Origin: Ilex aquifolium
Taxonomy: Eukaryota > Streptophyta > Magnoliopsida > Aquifoliales > Aquifoliaceae
DNA length: 64,000 nucleotides
Assembly: GCA_951799425.1 (NCBI GenBank)
Contig: OX637405.1
Span: forward strand, 31,083,135 to 31,147,134
Direction: 5' to 3'
The notes beneath the pieces are model-generated. The model made no database searches. It was given only the letters and a program-made list of their open reading frames with translations, and had not been told where the DNA came from. Position 1 is the stretch's first letter; the number at the start of each line of letters is the position of its first letter. Shown piece after piece: positions 26,331 to 39,451 of this stretch. The position numbers and the translations under genes are program-made.

Positions 26331-27487
26331 AGGCGGCCAAGGGAGTTCACGAGAATTCAAGTGGCACACGATTCATTTAGGGCCGTTGGACCAACTACAC
26401 TTGGATGGTTAGGATTGATCCATGTGTACGAGCGTGTGGCAGGCTCATGGCCTGATCCAGAAAATTATGGAATCTCAGGAAATATCCGAAACACGTCACC
26501 ATCAAAGGTATCCTCTTCTTTTTTTCGTTTCACACTACGTGGAGCTACAGCCAAAAATAACTTACAAAAAAGGGAAAAATATAAAAATAAAAAACCAAAG
26601 AGAAATAATTCATAAATAGGTGGTAGTTTTAGTCTTGCGGATTTAGTTTTAGATATATTAATATCTAATTTGATTATGATTCAATTTGAAAAAACACTCT
26701 CTCGAGTAAAAGTTTTCACGGTCGATTGATCAAAATAAGGATCGTAAATTACATGAGCAATAAATCTTAATTTTTTATTTTTTTGTTTAACGATCAGGAG
26801 TATGCGGATTAATTTATGCGCATCTCAACTAATCTCTTTACCAGTTTGGTCAAAAGCAGACCATTCACATTAGGTGAGTATTCATGAGGGATAAATCTCT
26901 TATAACTTGATCCTAAAAGATTGTCAAGATTCAAACTCAAGAAGTCTGAGTTTACAACTCGTGTTTGCTATCACTTGAACTCAAGATTCTAATAGATGGA
27001 ATAATTGTATAATAATTAAGATTTTTTTATTAAAAAATTGGTTTTTTATTTTATTTCAATAAATTATATAATAGAATATGAATTTTGATTATAAAATTTA
27101 AAATATTTGATATTATATTTTTAATTGGAGTATTTTTGATTTAAATATAACATTTTAAACTTGAGGGGTCTAAGTATTATATACTTACAAATTTTAGGGG
27201 GTCTGAGTGTAATTTGTTAACAGATATACTCGCGGACATTTGATGACAGGGGTCTAAGTATTACGGGCGTATAAACTTCAGAGAGTCCGTGTTTAATATT
27301 TCAAGTGTCAGAAAATCTGAGTGATTGAGTGACAAATCTCAAGGAGTCTAGATGTAATTCTCTCTTAATATTATCATAAGTTTTGAAATCATGTGTAGTA
27401 GTAATACCAAACCAAATAGTATAAATGCATAGTGTTAATGACCCTCAATTTTATGTCTTTGATAGACTAATATGCCCAATGAGTACC
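26331..27487. other. Intergenic DNA with SINE and foldback remnants
   Basis: The ferritin promoter side is followed by AT-rich DNA. A family 2 SINE lies at 26770-26990. From 27130 to 27370 the sequence matches, by eye, part of the foldback repeat at 34545-35680 (GGGGTCTAAGTATTA-type motifs). No gene is visible. Confidence 0.45.
26770..26990 (-). repeat. tRNA-derived SINE, family 2 (copy a)
   Basis: Read on the minus strand it has an A-box-like start, a B-box-like GAGTTTGAATCTTG, the body motif GATTTATCCCTCATGAATA, and an A-rich tail (T run at 26771-26784 on +). At least five other copies occur in the window, near 36240, 38600, 42555, 43655 and 46550. Confidence 0.6.
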
Positions 27488-27490
27488 TTA

Positions 27491-28123
27491 TGCTCCGTTT
27501 GGTAAGAAGAATAGAAAGTAGAAATGATGAAAAGTATGAGGGATACACTTTCTATCCTTCAAAGAAGGAAAGTAGGAATAATACAATTTCTTTCCTTTAT
27601 GTTTGGTTGGATGGATGGAAAATAAAAATGACTAATTTTTTTTTTTTTTTTTTGTGCTGGCTAAGATTAAGGGTGACAATCGAGTTGTGTCGTGTCATGT
27701 CAGATTCGTGTTGAGTTATTACGGGTTTGTGTCGAACATTAGTCAAACTTAATTCAACTCATTTAACTAATTGTGTCGTGTCGAGTTGCGAGTTGACCTG
27801 TTTATTTTTATTTTTATTTTTTATTTTTTTTATTTTTAAATTATTTTTAAAAAAATATATATAAATACATATTTTATCATTGTATTTTTATATGAAATTA
27901 ATGTATATATAATATATGTATTTATTAAAAAATATATAGATAAATAATTAACTTTTCATTCACTTTCCTTCTGATTTTAGAGGGATTGATTTTGGTGAGT
28001 TGGAAAGAAAGTTAATCCATCCACTTTTCCATATTTCCTACTTTTCTTCCTTACCAAACATGATATTTTATCTATCCCTTCCACTTTCCATCATTCTATT
28101 TTTCCATCGTACCAGACGGAGCA
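27491..28123. mobile_element. PIF/Harbinger-type MITE, copy A
   Basis: Begins TGCTCCGTTTGGTAAGA and ends with the inverse TCGTACCAGACGGAGCA, flanked by TTA on both sides (27488-27490, 28124-28126). Three-base TTA/TAA duplications and long terminal similarity fit Tourist-like MITEs. An insertion rich in GTGTCGTGTC, resembling half of the hAT MITE at 51557, begins near 27666. Confidence 0.8.
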
Positions 28124-28555
28124 TTAGTAATGGAATTGTAGTTTTGAATTATGTGTGAAGGCTAAAAGTTTTCTTGGAAAGTTTATAAATAAATAAAAAA
28201 ATCAAAGAGGGATAAAAACAGTGTCCCATCTCACCTCAATTATATCCATCCAGCTATTTTTGTCTTTGCATAAGACATGAGCAACGCTGATTAAAATGTG
28301 GTTAGGATTACACATTTGAAACAACGCATTAATACAATTCAAACACAGAATAAGTCTCTATTACTATTATTTCTTTGCTATTTGTCGTATTCGAATTTTT
28401 AATGCATAGTGTGTGATGTTGAGATTATTGCTTTTGAAGATAGATGCCACAAGGGGCTTGTGGACACCACTGTTTCTTGGCAACTAAGGCGTTGACTGGA
28501 ATCTTGCAGATTTTCTTCGTTTTACACTGAATTGTTAGGCATGATCAAAGACTAA

Positions 28556-29836
28556 TGCTCCGTTTGATAGGAATGATGAAAAGTAGGAGATACATATTTT
28601 CTATCCTTCAAGGAAAGAAAGTAGGAATGATACCCTTTCCTTCTTTTGTATTTAGTAGGATGAATGAAAAGTAAAAATTGATGGGTCAGGCCCAAGGCCC
28701 CAACTCATATTATAAGTTCGGTCTGAGTTTATAGCCCAATTTCAAGAGATCCAACAAGTCCAGCCTAATGTGGTGAATCCGGTTAAGCTCATCAGGTTCA
28801 AGGAGCTACATTAGTAGAGAGCACACAAGGTCAGGTCATTCAAAAGTCTCATCATCGCCGCCTTAGAAAGAGCCAACCCCCACCTCATCATTTGATCGAG
28901 TCTTACGGAGAGCACCATAACTGCCTCGTCCGTTGAGAAGAGGTCGCCAAACTATTTAATCACTATGAAGTCGCCACAATCCGACTATTAAATTGCCCCA
29001 ATCTGTTATGACCGCTTGATTAGCTATTTAATTACTATCCACTATGAGACGACTATAAATTGTAAGCCCCGCCAACACTTGAGGGGCATGACACTCAATC
29101 GAGCAAATCTCTCATCTCCCTCTCATAACTTGTAACTTTCTGCTCTCTCTACACACCTGAGTTAATAAAATATCCGACGACCCTTAAGTCACATTGACCG
29201 AACCACTATAAAATTTGTCTTGCTTTTGTCTCTATCTCTCACTTATCAATTACTGCATTTTTATTGTTCAATTGACAGGTAGTGTACAAACCCAATTTGT
29301 GCATCATCAGAAATGATTAATTTTTTTTATGTTTGATATTGATGAAAAAAATAGAAGGATAGAAACAATATACATACATAATTTACTATTTTATCCTTAT
29401 ATGAAATTAGTGTATATATTATACACTATGTCACTATGATATATGCGTCATGTGTTTTAATAAATACAAATTATATAAAAATACATCTATTTTTTATTTG
29501 ATTTTTAAATAAAAAATAAAAAATAAACACATTAATATACAAATACACATACACAGTATTAACACATAATGTAATTCCACCGATTGATATATGAGTTTGG
29601 ATTTATGTGTTTAATGTAAATAAGTAATTAATTAAAAGTTAAAAACGTAAACAATATATTTTTATCCAACGTGAGTATCATTTTCCTTTATTTTCGGTCC
29701 TAATTTTGGAAGGATTGATTTTGGTGAGTTGAAAGTAAAGTTCATCAATTCATTTTTCTATCATTCATATTTTTTTATTTTACTAAATATGATATTTTAT
29801 TTATCCTTCTATTTTTTCAGCGTATCAAACGGAAGA
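28556..29836. mobile_element. PIF/Harbinger-type MITE, copy B, interrupted by a solo LTR
   Basis: Begins TGCTCCGTTTGATAGG and ends with the inverse TATCAAACGGAAGA, flanked by TAA (28553-28555, 29837-29839). Removing the 631-bp solo LTR and its duplication leaves about 645 bp, close to the 633 bp of copy A. Subterminal sequences such as GATTTTGGTGAGTTG are shared with copy A. Confidence 0.8.
28679..29309 (+). mobile_element. Solo LTR inside MITE copy B
   Basis: Begins TGATGGGTCAGGCCC and ends TTTGTGCATCATCA. The flanks AAAAT (28674-28678) and GAAAT (29310-29314) form a near-perfect 5-bp duplication. The uninterrupted sequence in MITE copy A (AAAAATGACTAATTTTTT) confirms the insertion point. 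It is related by its ends to the solo LTRs at 39452 and 44969. No internal region remains. Confidence 0.75.
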
Positions 29837-30076
29837 TAAAAGTCTAATACGCAAGGAAGGCTAAACGGAACATAATAGTCTAATACGCAAGGGAGGCTTG
29901 TGGATAACACACGCCTCTTTACCAGGCGTCAATGTACTCTTTTGTCTTCATCCTCTTTCTGAACTTGAGGTTATAATTTTTTTAAGAAAAAGCTGGAACC
30001 ATTTCGGATGTCGGTGAGAATGGATGGTTCCATATAATGAGTAATATAAATATGGATTTTAAAAAAGGAAAACATA

Positions 30077-30147
30077 GCACCAGTGGTCTAGTGGTAGAAT
30101 AGTACCCTGCCACGGTACAGACCCGGGTTCGATTCCCGGCTGGTGCA
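30077..30147 (+). tRNA. tRNA-Gly (GCC)
   Basis: A 71-nt gene with a seven-pair acceptor stem (GCACCAG with CTGGTGC, discriminator A), D arm TGGTCTAGTGGTAGAATAG, anticodon GCC at 30109-30111 in CCTGCCACG, and T arm CCGGGTTCGATTCCCGG. The A box and B box form the internal polymerase III promoter. A run of seven T after 30150 is the terminator. No intron. All stems pair, so it looks functional. Confidence 0.97.
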
Positions 30148-30150
30148 AAT

Positions 30151-30157
30151 TTTTTTG
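30151..30157 (+). terminator. Polymerase III terminator
   Basis: A T run directly downstream of the tRNA-Gly gene, the expected polymerase III stop. Confidence 0.7.
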
Positions 30158-30641
30158 GATGATTACTTTTCAATATGGAGACTGCACAAAAGCACGAGGT
30201 CCTCGCACTCCCCCAGCTTTCCAATTGCCATGCATGAAGCATAACGGGTTCAAGCCAGCTGCAAGTCTGCAACTCTCTCTCTCTCTCTCTCTATCTCCAC
30301 GGGGGCATTAACACCAGATGCTACTTTCAGTGCTATAAACTGGCCAACGAACTGAGTTATTGGCTACTACTTCATTATCGACTATTTTCTTGGCCACATA
30401 TTCTGATCTGGCTGGGTGAGTCTCTCTTAGGATGATACAAGTTTCAATCGGAAAATAACCGACAATTCAACATATCACAAGGAAATAGTTAAATTCACCT
30501 TATCACAAACGCAGAAGCAATAGAAGTTGATTTATACGAGTCATGATTACAGCAACCAAACATGGAGGAAGAAAGCCAGAGGGTCCAGGCGCCCTCGAAC
30601 TGGTGTTACAACTCTGATAATATGATATAAAATCGACCATT

Positions 30642-33600
30642 TTAGAATTTATCCACACTTACTCCATCTCTAAGAACCTCGTAAGCCTCTCTACTCCTGG
30701 TTTTCTTCAGCCCAGCTGTGAAATATAGCTTTGATCCTTCACACGATATGGCTGTCACTTTTACCCAAATCATCACCTTTGTTTTAATTCCATCGATATC
30801 AGCTAGCTTTCCTTTCTCCAGGTATCCAGTTACTGCAGTAGAAAAACGCAAGACAGATGAGTCCCTATAACCAACCTCGCAAATGCAGGGAATGAAGACG
30901 GTAAGCTTTCCAGTTTCTTCATTGAACTCATAGTTGGTGGCATCACGGGGGAAGATACCGACTGCCATGTCATACTCTTTTAGCAGTTCTGGTAAAGGCT
31001 TTTGCATTTTTCCTGAAACGACAATACCCTGTACTGATTACGTCTCCAGAAAACTAAACTACCAACAAAAATTTAACCAAAACTTCCAGAGGAATATGCA
31101 GATTATTTAGGCACGTCAAACAAAAAGACAATCCCCCCCCTTCTTCCCCCCTTTCCCAAAAAAAGAAGAAGGGGACATATACATAAAAATTGAAGCAAGC
31201 AACATGTCACCCAAGAAAATCATAGTCACATACCCTACTACTCATCTACCTCACATACGGCAACCAGCTGTCAACCAGGCTTCAACTACGGGATTTGATA
31301 TGGTGCTACCAACACTCATATCAGTCTTGGATGTAGATAGACGAATAAATAAATGAACTCCAGTCATTCAAACTTCTTTCTTATCTTATTTCCTGAATCC
31401 CAGGAAGATTTCAAGGTCATAGAAAGCATAAAGGGGAAGTCTAATAATGAAATAGACCACCACAGTGTGGTTATAATGCCATATCATAAGAAAGTGCTAG
31501 AACAGCTTAACATAGTTTCCATGGCCTAGCAACACTAAATCATAACCCAACAAGTACATATTGATAACAGGTGCAACCAAAGTTTTTTTTTTCATTTGAT
31601 TCATAATTTTCTCTCTAAGCTCTTTACCCTGCTTTGCGTTGAGTTGGACGGTGTGGGGAGGCATTATTGGAACTCTTTTAACCATCTGTGATTTATGAAG
31701 TGAGCAACCAGTGAAAAGTACCTTTGCATTGTGTTAACTAGCCACCTTCAAGCTTGTAATAATGGGAAACGCAGACACATAAATACATATTATGAAGAAG
31801 ATATCTCAGTCCCATGCAACTTCAGAAAAAGGAAAAGGTAAAATGAAAACAAGGCAGAAACATAACAAACCTTTAAACTTGTTGACCAACCATTTGGCTC
31901 CTCCTTCAATACTGCTAGACACCGACTGTTTGAAAAAGAATAACAGTCAGCACAATAGGAAAGAAATTGTTTACAAATAACTGTAAAACAAGCTATGGAT
32001 TGCAGAAAGGCGAAAGCTAATGCCCGATGAATAGCTTCAATCTTAGAACCTCAAATGCATTGAGTAAAGAAATGTGAGAACTAAATATTTTCAGGAGCTC
32101 AAAACATTTCCCAGGGGACAAAGCAATTTCACTCCATCTGCCAAATGCCTTGCAATTTGCCTTCCAATGAATCCTTTTCAATTCTATATGGCATCACTTT
32201 AGCCTTGGGAACAAATCACATTGGAAAATTAATTCACACTGACAGCACCATCAAGAAGAGAATAGAAGGACTCCAGTGGTGTAGCTTTACTAGAGGACAT
32301 CTTACATTTTCTTTTGAACAGCAACACAACAAAATTACGACAGTTGGAAACACACTACATTCACGCAGATCGAAAGTCCTTATAATTATGTTTTAAAACT
32401 TTTTGTGTATCTCGGAATCACTCTCTCTCGCACACAACTCCACACCAAATGCTGACACTTCATGCACGTCAAACTGAACTTTCTGGTGGTTTGGTTCAAT
32501 CAGAGGCATGCCTATTTTGTGTAGCTAAAACTGTGAAGGGATTTCACTTAGTAAGAAATCTTATTGTCCTGAAAGGAAAACTGAATTCTTTGGTAATATT
32601 CTTGCAAAGCAAGATGAGAAACAAAGGATAACATTCAGTGACCGGTCAGAAAAAAGAAAGTGAAACCATGGAGAAGTGGAAAAAGCAAAAGAGAGAGAGA
32701 TGTGCTTACTTCCTGCCTGAAACCTAACTGCTATTTAAAATTCTCTTCTTAAAATCTCTCAAGGCATACTTAACTCGCATGGGCATATGTGTAACTACAG
32801 TAAGCAATATTTCGCATTGCTCAAGTAAAACAGAAAGCACAATTCTTTATCATTCACCAAGTAATATCATGTCCTACTAAACATTTTTAAGCACCAGGAA
32901 GCAGCAACACGGCCATTCCTCTACTTTAATTAATTAAGGCCTAACATAACAGCTTGTGCGTATATACTAGGAGTTGATATACTTATTTTTATAGAAAACA
33001 AGAACTTTCATGTCATTGAAAGATGTAAACGGATTTGATAAAATTGGAAATGTAACCAGATCTGCTTCTCAAGATTTGATAAAATTGATGGCCAATTTAA
33101 ATAACTTTCTCATTTGTTCTGAGAAATCGCCGTCATGTTTGTCACTTTTAGGTAAATTTTCAGAATTTTGAACGTAAATCTACAACTCTGCATCCTAATT
33201 CACATCAGCGGATTACATTGATAACAATGATGCCAGTGCGTATTGAACCATAGCTCGTCTACAATTATTTTCTCCTTAAAGATTCTCATAAAAAATTCCT
33301 TTGCATTAATGTTCCATGAATCCCTTTTTACCATATACAAAACATAATCCAGAAAATAACTACATAAAAATATGATATTCAATTACAAACTTAATGAGAA
33401 AATTGCATTCATCTCGTAAAAAGCCAAATTTATGAAGAGGCTGTGTTAATAAAATATGCTTGTGATGTAATTATTCACTAAATTATAGAAATGAAAATAG
33501 GCCTAATTTGGCCCGAGATGAGATTATCTATGCTCAGACAATAATAGTATGCAATTTAAAGATCGTGAAATTCAAGCTAAAGCATAAAAGATGTAATCAC

Positions 33601-33724
33601 ATTACAGGTTTTTAGAGACAGAGAGAGAGATTCGTACATTGATATCATCGCCGACGGAATCGAGCTCCCTGTTGGCTTTCTGGCCTATCCAGTACGATCC
33701 AACCTTGTTCAATATCTGATCCAT
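30642..33724 (-). CDS. DUF538 family protein
   Basis: Three coding exons on the minus strand: 33724-33638, 31925-31871 and 31012-30642, totalling 513 nt and 170 residues, with GT/AG introns and phase preserved. The product begins MDQILNKVGSYWIGQKANRE and carries the DUF538 fold from about residue 50: MQKPLPELLKEYDMAVGIFP, YEFNEETGKLTVFIP, VTGYLEKGKL, and the C-terminal SREAYEVLRDGVSVDKF. Length and motifs match the group I recall for Arabidopsis At3g08890 and At5g37070. There is no signal peptide, unlike many DUF538 proteins, so it is probably cytosolic. Molecular function is not established. Intron 1 is long (1.7 kb) and holds nothing recognisable. Confidence 0.9.
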
Positions 33725-34540
33725 TAGAAGTCTATCTCTAACTATCCAGAGATTGTTCTGATTCGCTCTCTCTGGATAGATGGAGGAGTTTTCGTCTCTG
33801 GAAGCCCTAATTTGAGAGATAGAGAGAGAGAGAGAGAGGTCGTGGTTCTCCCTGGCGACTTAGGCACAAGTCTTTTTCTTCTTCATCAATTTCGTTTACC
33901 GTCACTCAGAAAATTCTGAATATTTTACACGTAGGAAAATTGAAATTGACAAATAAAATATAGTTAGCTTAATTTACACGGATATCCCCTGTACTTTGGC
34001 TTATTTCGTGTTGGTGACCTGGCCTTATGAGCTAGCCAGTGATTATCTTCCATTATTGCTAAACCAACCCCGCACATGATTAATATTTTAATTATCATCA
34101 GCAGTTATATCTCTAAATTAAGTTCCTATAACATTAGGCAAATAAATAGCACTTTCACATTGATTATTAGAAAAAACAACTTTAAGCATCCGAAAGTGAA
34201 ATCTTTTTTAGTCCGTTCTTCTTTTCTCTTGAGTCAGGCTCTTAAGATATGACAGGAAATCGGATTTTTTAAATATCTCTTAAAACCTATTAAGTAAGTT
34301 AGTTCGAGATCAAAATTGGACCTAAAAGAGACTAAACTTCTATTTACATTACGTGAGCGCGTTTGGATCCGCGAAGACAATTGCTCGAATGTTCCCCTAA
34401 CCCAATTGGAGGAAACCGCAACATGAAGAATGTCCGCATCTCATCGCAAGGCTCATTTTGAGTTGTGAGTCATAGTTCAATATACAAGTTTTCTTTTATT
34501 ATCAAATATAAGAAAAGGGTCAAATGTGCGCAACTTTAAA
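33725..34540. other. DUF538 upstream region
   Basis: A short (GA)n tract lies at about 33815-33837 in the presumed 5' UTR/promoter, followed by AT-rich DNA. No further gene or bounded repeat was seen. Confidence 0.5.
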
Positions 34541-34544
34541 GTTA

Positions 34545-35680
34545 GAAAAAATTACACTCAAATCTTATGAGGTTTGTCACTTAATCATTTAGTCCCATAA
34601 TATTTAAAATATTACACATAAACCCCCCGAGATTATTGTCCATTAGTAAATTACATTCAAACTCCTGAAATTTGAAGCATGTAATACTTAAATTTCTTCA
34701 AGTTTAAAAAATTACACTTAAATAAAAAATAATCCAATTAAAGATAGAATATCAAATATTTTAAATTTTACAAACAAAAATTCATGTTCTATTATTTCAT
34801 TTATTGAAATAAGTAAAAAAAATCTATTTTTTTTTAAAAAAAATTCATAATTAGTAGCATTGATACCAAAATTTAGACGACCTTCATATCAGTTTGTTGG
34901 GCTTTCAATCACCTGAAAAAGAAGTCGGAGACTGAAGGGGAGTTTTGGGAGTCGACTCTCCGATGCCTAAGTCAGTAAGTGACTCAAATGTATAAACTGC
35001 GTTTAAAAACTATGAGTGATATACATGGAACATCAATGGTGCTCTATTTATAGGAGTTTCGACAATTTGAATTTGCATAGGGATTAATGATCGGAGAGCT
35101 AGTTAATCATAGAAAGATAAGAACCCCTTATCTTTATACACTAATTTGATGTTATCCGTGTAGTTAACTTTAGCTTATCCAAGATATGTAAAATCCTATT
35201 CAAATTAGAACTCTTGGTAGAATAGATTGGACTTAAACTAAATGAACTTTTCACATTGGGTCAATTTTATCATTATCAAATATGAACATATGAAATAACC
35301 TAATCAACACATTTGCATACAACTATACTGTCTATTGGAATAAAACAAAAAAAATCAAATAAAAGGTCAAACTATAATGGACACAATATCTTCTATATTT
35401 AATTAGGATAATTTGGTCATTTAATGGATACCGTTAGTTCTGTAACTAATAAGAGGTCTAAGTATAATATTTTAAACTTAAAAGATGTAAGTGTTACACG
35501 CCTACAAATTTTAGGAGATTTGAGTTTAATTTACTAATGGATTTATTAACGGACATAGACAACAGGGGTGTAAGAGTAAGGCGTATAAACTTCAAGAGGT
35601 ATTTGTATAATATTTAAAATATCAAGAGGTCTAAGTAATTAAGTGATAAAACTCAGGGGGTTTTGAGTGTAATTTTACCA
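34545..35680. repeat. Foldback element with an LTR-like insertion
   Basis: AAAAATTACACTCAAATC at 34546 recurs inverted as GAGTGTAATTTT near 35665, and similarity extends about 75 bp inward on both arms (including TCACTTAAT). The middle (about 34860-35340) resembles an LTR on the minus strand, with TATA-like CTATAAATAGAG at about 35043-35054. Exact LTR borders and the target duplication could not be set. Confidence 0.5.
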
Positions 35681-35689
35681 AAAAAACTA

Positions 35690-37589
35690 TTCACGATTGT
35701 GTTTGTAATGAAACTCGTGTGATAGAAATATTAGACGGCATAACCAAACCCCCAATACCCTTTCTCACAGACAGAGAAAGGTGAATAAAATTAAGCTCAC
35801 CCACTGACCTTCTTCTCTCACCAGCCAATACACAAAAACAATAGATTCAGATGATCAGGAGAAGAGAGGATTGAAGGAGAAGGGGGAGTGAATGGTGGCA
35901 ACGACTTGTAGAAACAGACATGGAAGATAACTTAGCTAGCTATGATCAGTTTTACACACAACGTGAAAATGCATGAATTCAAGAAGGATGAGGAATGGTC
36001 AAAACTGCACATGAGTCGAAGGGACCATGATGGTGAAGGCAGAGAAGCTCAGGTGAGTAAGTAGGTACCCATCCCAATCCAATGCGTGGTAATAACCTAG
36101 CCTCGAATAGTCCTAAAGGCTGACCATCATGTCACATATGTCATGTGTGACAAAATCCTGACTTGAAGTTTGAGTCTTTAATTCTCTAATCAATCATCCC
36201 CAAGTGTAGGTTAAGTAATAGTAGAGACGAACTTTAAATTCAGATATTTTGAATTTCAATCTTGGTAACTTTTGGGGCCAAGTTAGAAGGGATTTATCTC
36301 TCATGAATATCTTAGTCTCGACATAGATAATCCGCCTTTGATCGAACTAGGGAGAAAATTAGTTAAAATGCATATAAATTGACTCAAACAACCTTGATCG
36401 ATGAACTGAAAAAAAATAATTCTATTGACAACCACATGAATTCTCAACCTACATATACTTGAGTCGTACCTTATGAATTAAATTATCTATATAATGGTTG
36501 ACAATAGTATCGTATCTATTTTTTTATGATTATCCTCTAAAATTTATCCTATGATTCTAAGATTCGTTCGTGATTATTTGGTATAAAATTAGTATATCTT
36601 TCGAGAAAATAAAAATTAGAGATACTTTTGGAATTACAAGAATCATTTTTGGTTTAGATTAAAGCTCATCCAACCATCAAATTGGTTGTGTTTTGCTTGA
36701 TATTGGTTCATGAGACAACTGCAAGCATGCATGAGAGAGAGAGAGAGAGATGTTGTAAGGTTTACAGTTAAGTTATATTAGTCGTGGTAAATGATTCATG
36801 AAAGCAAGTCAAGCAACCATGGCAAGTTGGAAACCATAAAGTTCAACAGTACCTAGACAGATAGACTTTTATTTTCTCTCTCTACAAAGAAAATTAATAT
36901 CACAGAAAATTAATAAGCTAATGCACCTAGGATCAATGTTTCCTAACTTAGCAGACCATTAAGTTATCGAGATTTAATGAAAATTCCCTGACACAATTGC
37001 TAAACAGAAAGTGGGTTGTCGAGTTGGCTCAAAAGTTTTCCAATAAACTCAGACATTCTAAATTCAAATCTAGTTGTTAAATTCAAATTCAAATTGTTCC
37101 AAGTATCCTCCTATTGCTATAATTTGAGGTACAATACATCCAACTCGAAATAATCAATACTTGAAATTTTTACTATTTGGATACGGTTTAGATAAAAAAC
37201 TTTTAATTCGATTTAAATTTAGGCAATACTCGAATTGGGCATCGGATGTTTGGAATCCAAGTCAATCATAATTTGAAGTTCAGTCAAATTTTTGCAATAT
37301 AAGAATCAAACCCGAATTAAACTCAATTTCGACTTAAATGTAACAGGAACCCAACCTCAAACTTAGAATTTGAGATAAACTTGAATTTTATGTGTGTTAA
37401 TATTGGAATCAAAGGATTTGATTTGAATTTAATTTAATTTCAAGTTAGACACTCAAACTAATATAATTTAAATTGAGGTTGAATTGACTGTTCAACCCCC
37501 GAGGTATAAAATTTAGTTATAATTAAGGGTGTTAAAATATGACACGACTCGTTAACACGACACAAAATTAGAAAGTTTAAGTATTCTTT
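35690..37589. other. Intergenic DNA without genes
   Basis: AT-rich, with a short (GA)n tract near 36733. A partial family 2 SINE on the plus strand lies at about 36240-36418 (ends GAACTGAAAAAAAAT). Nothing else is supported. Confidence 0.5.
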
Positions 37590-37606
37590 AAGTGATTCAT
37601 TTCGTA

Positions 37607-37802
37607 CCACCGAGTAGGGTGGTCTAGTAGTGGTACCGGCCTTACTCCTCACCCAGAGGTTGAGAGTTCGAGTCTTGGAGTCCTCATTAGGGCTCGGTGG
37701 TTGGCCGCTATACTAGCCTAGCTAGGTCTGGTCCCGAGAGGTGTTCCAGACGCGTTTAGGGGCCTTATCCCAACCCCTTTTTTCATGAGAAAAAAAAAAA
37801 AA
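37607..37802 (+). repeat. tRNA-derived SINE, family 1 (copy b), intact
   Basis: A 196-bp SINE with A-box-like TGGTCTAGTAGTGG, B-box-like GAGTTCGAGTCT and a terminal A run. A perfect 17-bp target duplication (AAGTGATTCATTTCGTA) flanks it at 37590-37606 and 37803-37819. The perfect duplication points to recent LINE-assisted insertion. Confidence 0.88.
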
Positions 37803-37819
37803 AAGTGATTCATTTCGTA

Positions 37820-39347
37820 AAGGAGTGAATCTGATTTGACACGATTCATAAATGAATTGGGTATAGGTGAAACAAATCAAAACAAAATACATGACACAAC
37901 ACAACTAGTTTATATACTGGTTATACATGATTGATATACGACACGAATCTGATATTACACGATTCATTAGACACAAATTATTAAATGAATCGGATATGAA
38001 TATAACATTATTAACGCAAACCCATTAAAATTGAATACAAACTTATTTTACCCCCACATGGTTGACAGACATACCTACAATGTTACCTAGACCCGGAAAG
38101 CAACAGAAAACAAGTGGGAAATATCAAAAAAAAAAAAAAAAAAAAACAGAAAACAAGTGGTAAATTTTTAAACAAAAAACGACAAATAACATATAGCGTC
38201 ACGAGGTGCATAAGTATAGCGTCTCTATAGGGTTTGATTTGACTAAAGAAACAACTTTGAAAGTTTGAAGTGGTCTTCTTTGCTGGATGAACCAACTTTG
38301 TTCCATGCCTATTTTAAATGTCAACTTGTCAAGTTGATGGAAGACGGTGAGATACTAACACCAAGTAAAATTAAGAGGAAAATAATATAATTAAGGAGCT
38401 CATTACATCCTTTAGCTTATGCTTAAGGATCTTGAAAACTTTATTAAGTTCCTAATCATAGCATAATTACTCTAGGTGGGAGTGGGGTAACATGTCCCAC
38501 AAAAAATTAGTGCTAAGAATCCCCATAACATGAAAGTTTGTTTCTAATTGACAATGATGCATTGTACCTACAATATGGATTTGAGTGCATATAAATATAT
38601 TTTTTTTGTTTTAACGGTAAAAAGTGTTTAGATCAATTTATACTGAAATTAGGATATTCAAGAGAGATAAATCTTTCATAACCTTGTCCCAATAGATTGT
38701 TAAGGTTCGAACTTAAGACGTCTGATTTTACTGCTCGTCACTATTACCAGTTGAGCTATCCTTAGGATTAGTGCATACTAGTATCTAAACCTACACAAAC
38801 ACTAAATAAACCAAGATAATTTTTACGAGACACTTGATAAGAGATTTGAACGTCTCTCTTCAAATGAGATTTGAACTCGATAATTAAGTCATGATTTTTT
38901 TTTTTTTTTATCTAAGTTAGTCCATGGATTACGATAGAATTAAAGACAAACTATGTATTAACCCTAAATCATTTACTTATTTTAAAAAATATGATTGGAT
39001 AAGCGTGGGGTCCCTATCTATATCCTAAGATATGGACATAAATCATATGGGTCGGTATCATGGGGCTAAAGGCTTCACATTAAAGCAGATACAAGAGTAA
39101 AAGAAAAGAAGCAAATGGTAAAACAGGTAATAAAAAGCTTATTATAGAGTGCAAATTGGTTCTAAAATTTTAGTGCTATAAATGTGTCTGACTTCTTCTG
39201 CAAGTTGATTTCCCATTTGCCTATATATCTTTGGGAAAGTTGACCTATTTGCTCATTCATATCTATCATATTTACGATTTTGCCACTTCACTGTCAAGGA
39301 GGGAGAACTTATTGGTATGCACCAAATGACAAATGTGCCCCATCTTT
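37820..39347. other. Intergenic DNA with a family 2 SINE
   Basis: No gene. A minus-strand family 2 SINE lies at about 38600-38765 (T run near 38600, B-box inverse GGTTCGAACTTAAGACG). Poly-A/T tracts at 38129-38148 and 38897-38909 suggest other retroposon tails. Confidence 0.5.
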
Positions 39348-39451
39348 CTCAAAAGCAATGTTATCATAATTGGATCAATCACCGAACCGATAAGGAGATT
39401 GGATCAATAGTTCACTGGTTCAATTGTTAGGTCAATTGGTCGGATTGGTCA

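Noticed and set aside
26331-26375. Iron-dependent regulatory sequence of ferritin
   Set aside because: CACGAG is present near 26349, but the rest of the recalled consensus (CACGAGNCCNCCAC) does not match.
31497-31685. 62-codon minus-strand frame within the DUF538 gene
   Set aside because: It lies in intron 2, disagrees with the spliced reading frame, and resembles no known protein.
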